A DNA stretch of 64,000 bases, taken from Cyclobacteriaceae bacterium (GTDB taxonomy: Bacteria > Bacteroidota > Bacteroidia > Cytophagales > Cyclobacteriaceae). Made by a program: the position numbers and the translations under genes. The notes under the pieces are model-generated. The model did not search any database and was not told the origin of the DNA. It saw nothing but the letters and a program-made list of their open reading frames with translations. The stretch is from assembly GCA_028284125.1 (NCBI GenBank), contig JANQSI010000023.1, positions 124,001 through 188,000 on the forward strand. Reading direction: 5' to 3'. Below, in pieces: positions 60,198 through 64,000 of the stretch (positions are counted from its first letter, which is position 1; each line of letters starts with the position of its first letter).

Positions 60198-61538
60198 CTA
60201 CAATAGCTCATTCGCAAGATTTGCCAACTCTGATCTTTCTCCTTTTTCCAACATTACGTGTGCAAACATTGGATGATCCTTGATTCTATCGATCAAATAG
60301 GAAAGTCCATTAGATTGAGAATCGAGATAAGGCGTATCAATTTGGTTAATATCACCCGTGAAGATGATCTTCGTATTCTCACCTGCACGAGTAATAATCG
60401 TCTTTACTTCGTGCGGAGTAAGATTTTGCGCTTCATCTACAATGAAGAAAATATTGGAAAGACTCCTTCCCCGAATATACGCCAATGGAGTAATCATCAA
60501 TTTCTCCTGATTAACCATGTCGGTGATACGCGTAAATTCTTTGTCGCTTTCCTTAAATTGATGCTGGATGAATTTAAGGTTATCCCAGAGCGGTTCCATG
60601 TAAGGATTCAACTTCGACTTAATGTCCCCAGGTAGATAACCAATGTCTTTGTTACTGAGTGGAACTATTGGTCGCGCCAAATAAATCTGCTTGAAATTTC
60701 GACGTTGTTCGAGTGCAGAGGCTAATGCTAAAAGTGTTTTTCCAGTCCCAGCTACTCCGTTGATACTTACCAATTTGATCGATGGGTCCAGCATGGCATG
60801 CATGGCAAATGTTTGCTCCGCATTCTTAGGTTTTATTCCATAAACGATTTGCTTATCCACCTTCTCAACCATGTCATCTTCATGATTGTAATAAGCCAGC
60901 ACTGAGTTCTTTTCGCTTTTTAGTATGAAATAATTATTTGCAGGAAATTTCTTCTTCTTTAAGGCCTTCTTTCTGTCTATAGATCCTTTTTTGAAAATGA
61001 CATCAATATCTTCTGAGGTGATGTCGTTCAACTCAGTTTTTCCAGTTGTTACAAGCGCATTAACGTCTTTTATTTTTCCCGTCTCATAATCTTCTGCGTG
61101 TAGCTCAAGAGATTTTGCTTTCAGTCGCAGGTTAATGTCTTTGGAAACAAGAATTACTTTTCGTTTGGGTTCTTGTTGCTTAATGGTTAGAGCGGCATTC
61201 AAGATTCGATGATCGTTCGTCGTTTCATTAAACACCATCTGAGCATCGATATGGCTCTTATCGTCCATGATGACCTTGAACTTTCCTTTTCCCTTGCCAT
61301 TCAAAGGAATCCATTCCTGAAGACTTTGGTCTTTGGCTAGTTTGTCAATCAAACGGATAAATTCACGTGCCTCGTAGTTTTTGTTGTCGTTCCCTTTCTT
61401 AAACTGATCCAACTCTTCCAGCACGGTAATAGGAAGGCCTACGTCATGCTCGGCGAAGTGTAAAATGGAATCATGTGAGTAGAGAATTACGGAAGTGTCT
61501 AGTACAAAAATTTTACTTTGACTGCTCGATTTAGCCAT
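60198..61538 (-). CDS. PhoH family protein with N-terminal PIN domain (PhoH2)
   Basis: The 446-residue protein has a PIN ribonuclease domain (about 10-150; IFVLDTSVILYSHDSIL, then ILVSKDINLRLKAK) and a PhoH ATPase domain (about 235-440; SINGVAGTGKTLLALASAL, FFIVDEAQNLTPHEVKTIITRAG, IFTGDINQID). PhoH2 proteins combine RNA unwinding and cleavage, and the layout resembles toxin-like RNA helicases. No antitoxin-like gene precedes it here. Confidence 0.93.
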   Translation of the reverse strand: MAKSSSQSKIFVLDTSVILYSHDSILHFAEHDVGLPITVLEELDQFKKGNDNKNYEAREFIRLIDKLAKDQSLQEWIPLNGKGKGKFKVIMDDKSHIDAQMVFNETTNDHRILNAALTIKQQEPKRKVILVSKDINLRLKAKSLELHAEDYETGKIKDVNALVTTGKTELNDITSEDIDVIFKKGSIDRKKALKKKKFPANNYFILKSEKNSVLAYYNHEDDMVEKVDKQIVYGIKPKNAEQTFAMHAMLDPSIKLVSINGVAGTGKTLLALASALEQRRNFKQIYLARPIVPLSNKDIGYLPGDIKSKLNPYMEPLWDNLKFIQHQFKESDKEFTRITDMVNQEKLMITPLAYIRGRSLSNIFFIVDEAQNLTPHEVKTIITRAGENTKIIFTGDINQIDTPYLDSQSNGLSYLIDRIKDHPMFAHVMLEKGERSELANLANELL

Positions 61539-61631
61539 TCGCTGCTGGGCGGTTATTAGTTCAAGGATCGAACGTAATATTAGAAATTCAAATCAAAATA
61601 AAGGTGGTTTATTCGGTTTTTTTACAAGCAA

Positions 61632-62273
61632 TTATTGAAGTGGAACGAACAAATCTTCTCCTTCGCGAGGTTCAATTTTTAAAGCTCCTGATAAGGCTAA
61701 ACTCACTAACTTCTTAGAAGCTAGCTTCTTATTAAGCCCGCTGAATTCACAATATTGAGAGAGCGTGATGTAGGTATTTTTTTCAAGAAATTTGAAAAGA
61801 TTGCTGGTGGTTTCTTCATAGGAAATGGGCTTTTCATACTTTCCCCTTTCTTTTAGAAACTCCCGCATCTCTTTACTGGCTTGAATAGACCGATCTTTCA
61901 GTCGAATGTAAGCTTTTCCGTATCGATGTTGCTTCTTGAGAAAGGCAAAATAGGGCTTTTCCTGTCCTTCTTTTATTTGGTAGTGTAGGATCTTTTTTCC
62001 GTCCTTGAACTCTCTGGTTTCAACCTCAAATTCGATTGACGGCCGACATAACTCATGAATGGCTTTTGTAAGAACAAATTCTTCTTCTTCAGGATATTTT
62101 AACCCAGCAATTCTTCGATCATCAGAAACACCGATAAACAAATGTCCGCCGGTAGTGTTTGCAAATGCTACTACTTCTCGAATGATCTTCTCAGGGTGAT
62201 TTGCTTTTTTCTTGAATTCAACCGATTCATTTTCTCCTTCTGAAATCAACCACCGAATGTGCTTCAATTCCAT
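61632..62273 (-). CDS. AlbA_2 (Schlafen-type) domain protein
   Basis: The 213-residue protein has an AlbA_2 ATP-binding domain (about 10-140): ENESVEFKKKANHPEKIIREVVAFANTTG followed by GHLFIGVSDDRRIAGL. The C-terminal part (VFKFLEKNTYITLSQYCEFSGL-like helices) resembles a winged helix. Such proteins are often regulators, and some occur in defence loci. It lies about 20 bases downstream of the MoxR-like gene on the same strand. Confidence 0.85.
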   Translation of the reverse strand: MELKHIRWLISEGENESVEFKKKANHPEKIIREVVAFANTTGGHLFIGVSDDRRIAGLKYPEEEEFVLTKAIHELCRPSIEFEVETREFKDGKKILHYQIKEGQEKPYFAFLKKQHRYGKAYIRLKDRSIQASKEMREFLKERGKYEKPISYEETTSNLFKFLEKNTYITLSQYCEFSGLNKKLASKKLVSLALSGALKIEPREGEDLFVPLQ

Positions 62274-62293
62274 CCTTACACAGTTTTATGTTC

Positions 62294-63799
62294 CTAATCC
62301 TCCTCATCGAGTTCTGGCATGGAAAACATGCTGTTGAAAAGGTCTTTGAACTGCATGCCTTTTTCCACTTGATGCTTGCTAAGCAAGCTATATTCCGCCA
62401 ATCCAAAGAGTGCAAATTCCATCAAGAAATATTTGAAATCTTCGTGAGGTGTTTTTTGATACTTATCAACCAGTTTTTCAAGCCCTGGTATGTTTTTTAA
62501 TTCCTTTCTGTAGTCTTTCTCCGATGCATCAAAAATGAGATCAACCATGTTTCCTTTTTCAAACCACTCTTTGATTGGCTCGTAGGCATTTCCACGCTCT
62601 CTCTTTCTCTCTTTTTCAGGATCCGGAAAATAGTTGACGAACTGGGAACGAAGGGCTTTTCCTACTAAGTTGTTTGCCACAATTCCAGCTCCCTCCTGCT
62701 CACCTTCGTAGACCAATTCTACTTTTCCTGTTATTGATGGAATCATGCCTTGAAAATCGGTAATCCGGACACTGGTTTTGCTGTCTCCATTTTGCAAAAC
62801 TCTGCGTTCTGCGGCACTGATCAAATTTTCATATCCGGAAATGGTCAATCGAGCCGAAACTCCGCTTTTCTCATCCACATATTCGCTGCTTCTAGCTTCA
62901 ATCGCAATTTGCTCAATTAAGTCTTTAGCCAGATCAAATACCTGAACAGCAGCGGATTGTTCTTCTTTAATTGCTGCTTCTTGATGTGTAATTTTCTTAC
63001 CGGTTTCTATTGAATCTGGATAGTGTGTGATGATTTGGCTGTCTATTCTATCCTTCAACGGCGTGATAATGGAACCTCGATTCGTATAATCTTCCGGGTT
63101 GGCAGTAAATACAAATTGAATATCCAGTGGCATTCTAAGCTTAAATCCACGGATTTGAATATCGCCTTCTTGCAAAATGTTGAATAGCGCCACTTGAATT
63201 CTGGCTTGAAGATCCGGTAATTCGTTGATCACAAAAAGTCCACGATGTGATCTTGGCACTAACCCGAAATGAATAACTCGTTCATCAGAATACGGAAGTT
63301 TGAGAGAAGCAGCTTTGATAGGATCAACATCTCCAATCAAATCGGCAATTGTAACGTCTGGTGTTGCCAATTTTTCCGTATAGCGTTCGCTGCGATGCAT
63401 CCATGCAACCGGAGTATCGTCTCCTTTTTCCGAAATTAAATCTCTCGCGAATCTTGAAATAGGATTGAACGGGTCGTCGTTGAGTGGTGAATCTTCAATG
63501 ACTGGAATATACTCATCCAGCAATTCAATCATCATTCTCGCCATTCTGGTTTTGGCCTGTCCTCTTAATCCAAGAAAATTGATGTTGTGACGAGAAAGAA
63601 TTGCTCTTTCCACATCAGGAATGACAGTGTCTTCATAGCCCCAAATTCCCTCAAAAATGTTTTCTCCTGCTTTCTTCTTCTGAATCAGGTTTCTTCTCAG
63701 CTCCTCCTTTACAGGCTCTGACTGATATCCACTTTTGGATAAATCACCAAGAGTAGAAATTTTTAATAACTCCTCGCTTTTCAATGTATTGTATCCCAT
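62294..63799 (-). CDS. MoxR/magnesium chelatase-like AAA+ ATPase
   Basis: The 501-residue protein has a P-loop-like GLRGQAKTRMARMM in which the usual second GK pair is AK, and a Walker B-like LFVINELPDLQARIQVALFNILQEGD with NELPD in place of the usual DE. Other features match the MoxR/ChlI clade (VFTANPEDYTNRGSIITPLKDRI). Its start overlaps the upstream vWA gene stop by one base (TAATG). MoxR-vWA pairs act as chaperone-like assembly machines. Confidence 0.88.
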   Translation of the reverse strand: MGYNTLKSEELLKISTLGDLSKSGYQSEPVKEELRRNLIQKKKAGENIFEGIWGYEDTVIPDVERAILSRHNINFLGLRGQAKTRMARMMIELLDEYIPVIEDSPLNDDPFNPISRFARDLISEKGDDTPVAWMHRSERYTEKLATPDVTIADLIGDVDPIKAASLKLPYSDERVIHFGLVPRSHRGLFVINELPDLQARIQVALFNILQEGDIQIRGFKLRMPLDIQFVFTANPEDYTNRGSIITPLKDRIDSQIITHYPDSIETGKKITHQEAAIKEEQSAAVQVFDLAKDLIEQIAIEARSSEYVDEKSGVSARLTISGYENLISAAERRVLQNGDSKTSVRITDFQGMIPSITGKVELVYEGEQEGAGIVANNLVGKALRSQFVNYFPDPEKERKRERGNAYEPIKEWFEKGNMVDLIFDASEKDYRKELKNIPGLEKLVDKYQKTPHEDFKYFLMEFALFGLAEYSLLSKHQVEKGMQFKDLFNSMFSMPELDEED

Positions 63800-64000
63800 T
63801 AGAGATTTTTCCTTCTGTTTCTTTTGTAGTCTTCAAAAATCAGGTTGCCCAAACCTTGCAGACTGCTGTAGTAGGCATTCCCATTATTTACTTCGGTAAA
63901 CTCTCTTACAAATTCCTGTAAGTATGGGTCTGAAGCAATCATAAACGTGGTGATCGGAACGTTGATTCGTCTGCACTGGGCAGCCAAATTCAGTGTTCGA
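63799..64000 (-). CDS. von Willebrand factor A domain protein (partial, C-terminal end)
   Basis: Only the last 66 or so residues are visible; the gene continues beyond the window. The piece CRRINVPITTFMIASDPYLQEFVREFTEVNNGNAYY and the basic end FEDYKRNRRKNL match the end of a vWA domain of the type partnered with MoxR ATPases (quoted in parts). It overlaps the ATPase gene by one base. Confidence 0.75.
   Translation of the reverse strand, partial: RTLNLAAQCRRINVPITTFMIASDPYLQEFVREFTEVNNGNAYYSSLQGLGNLIFEDYKRNRRKNL

Noticed and set aside
60198-62273. PhoH2 and AlbA_2 genes as a toxin-antitoxin or defence island
   Set aside because: No antitoxin-like gene, integrase, repeat boundary or compositional shift is visible; both are also found as ordinary chromosomal genes.
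1-64000. Transposons, prophage, CRISPR arrays, tRNA or rRNA genes
   Set aside because: No transposase, integrase or phage gene, no spaced direct repeats of CRISPR type, and no tRNA- or rRNA-like sequence was found by reading.

Overview
The window looks like a chromosomal segment of a Bacteroidota bacterium, most likely an aerobic, probably marine member of the Cytophagales. This rests on content and style, not on a marker gene: one fused SecDF, a BatD homologue, LytTR-type two-component pairs, DUF6702/HupE and permease-prefix/PadR pairs, a kynurenine degradation cluster, moderate-to-low GC, many TTG/GTG starts, and -7 elements of the Bacteroidota form TAnnTTTG. I see no rRNA, tRNA, CRISPR array, prophage or insertion sequence.

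Layout. 1-2046: the start of an FtsX/MacB-like permease behind a PadR regulator, whose start region carries a perfect 19-bp inverted repeat, then a secreted protein of unknown function. 2266-8117: a molybdenum cofactor (Moco) block, moaD-moaE-moaA-moaC-mobA-moeB(rhodanese)-TSUP transporter-moeA, mostly with overlapping ends. A REP-like hairpin element interrupts it between moaC and mobA. 8142-8852: a small membrane-anchored protein. 8951-14704: a minus-strand cassette of cysteine desulfurase, XdhC and MocA, divergent from iorA-iorB. IorB is a Tat-exported xanthine-oxidase-family molybdoenzyme. The block therefore holds cofactor synthesis, cytidylylation, sulfuration and one client enzyme.

14877-19714 is the most unusual region. 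Three minus-strand genes are packed tightly: an FMN glutamate-synthase-like enzyme with an N-terminal Rieske domain instead of the glutaminase, a CPA1 Na+/H+ antiporter, and a thiamine-diphosphate (TPP) enzyme of the pyruvate oxidase/acetolactate synthase type, also with an N-terminal Rieske domain. I cannot match this combination to a described pathway, and it is my main candidate for an undescribed redox system. 19953-22674 holds signalling genes: a receiver-only regulator, a HAMP histidine kinase, and a GAF protein with a kinase-like phosphoacceptor helix but no ATPase domain.

22720-29347: proline catabolism (pruA) with a VOC protein, a YjjG-type phosphatase with an ArsR regulator, a surface protein, HupE/DUF6702, and an M19 dipeptidase lipoprotein. 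29348-34268: a membrane zinc-ribbon protein, then a kynurenine/3-hydroxyanthranilate degradation cluster (aldehyde dehydrogenase and SDR on minus; HAAO and kynureninase on plus). 34276-39713: an esterase, a LytTR/LytS pair, a secreted protein, a TerB-like protein and MltF. 39767-50396: housekeeping genes (dxs, scpA, ndk, nrnA-like, two FKBP lipoproteins, rdgB, udk, secDF). 50504-64000: mixed housekeeping and transport genes (nuclease, acylphosphatase, Nfu, dicarboxylate symporter, aroC, BatD, CmpX-like channel, ABC ATPase, PhoH, AlbA_2 protein), ending in a MoxR-like ATPase/von Willebrand A pair cut by the window end.

No gap between genes exceeds 300 bases. All database-type statements are family recognition by eye; none was tested by search.
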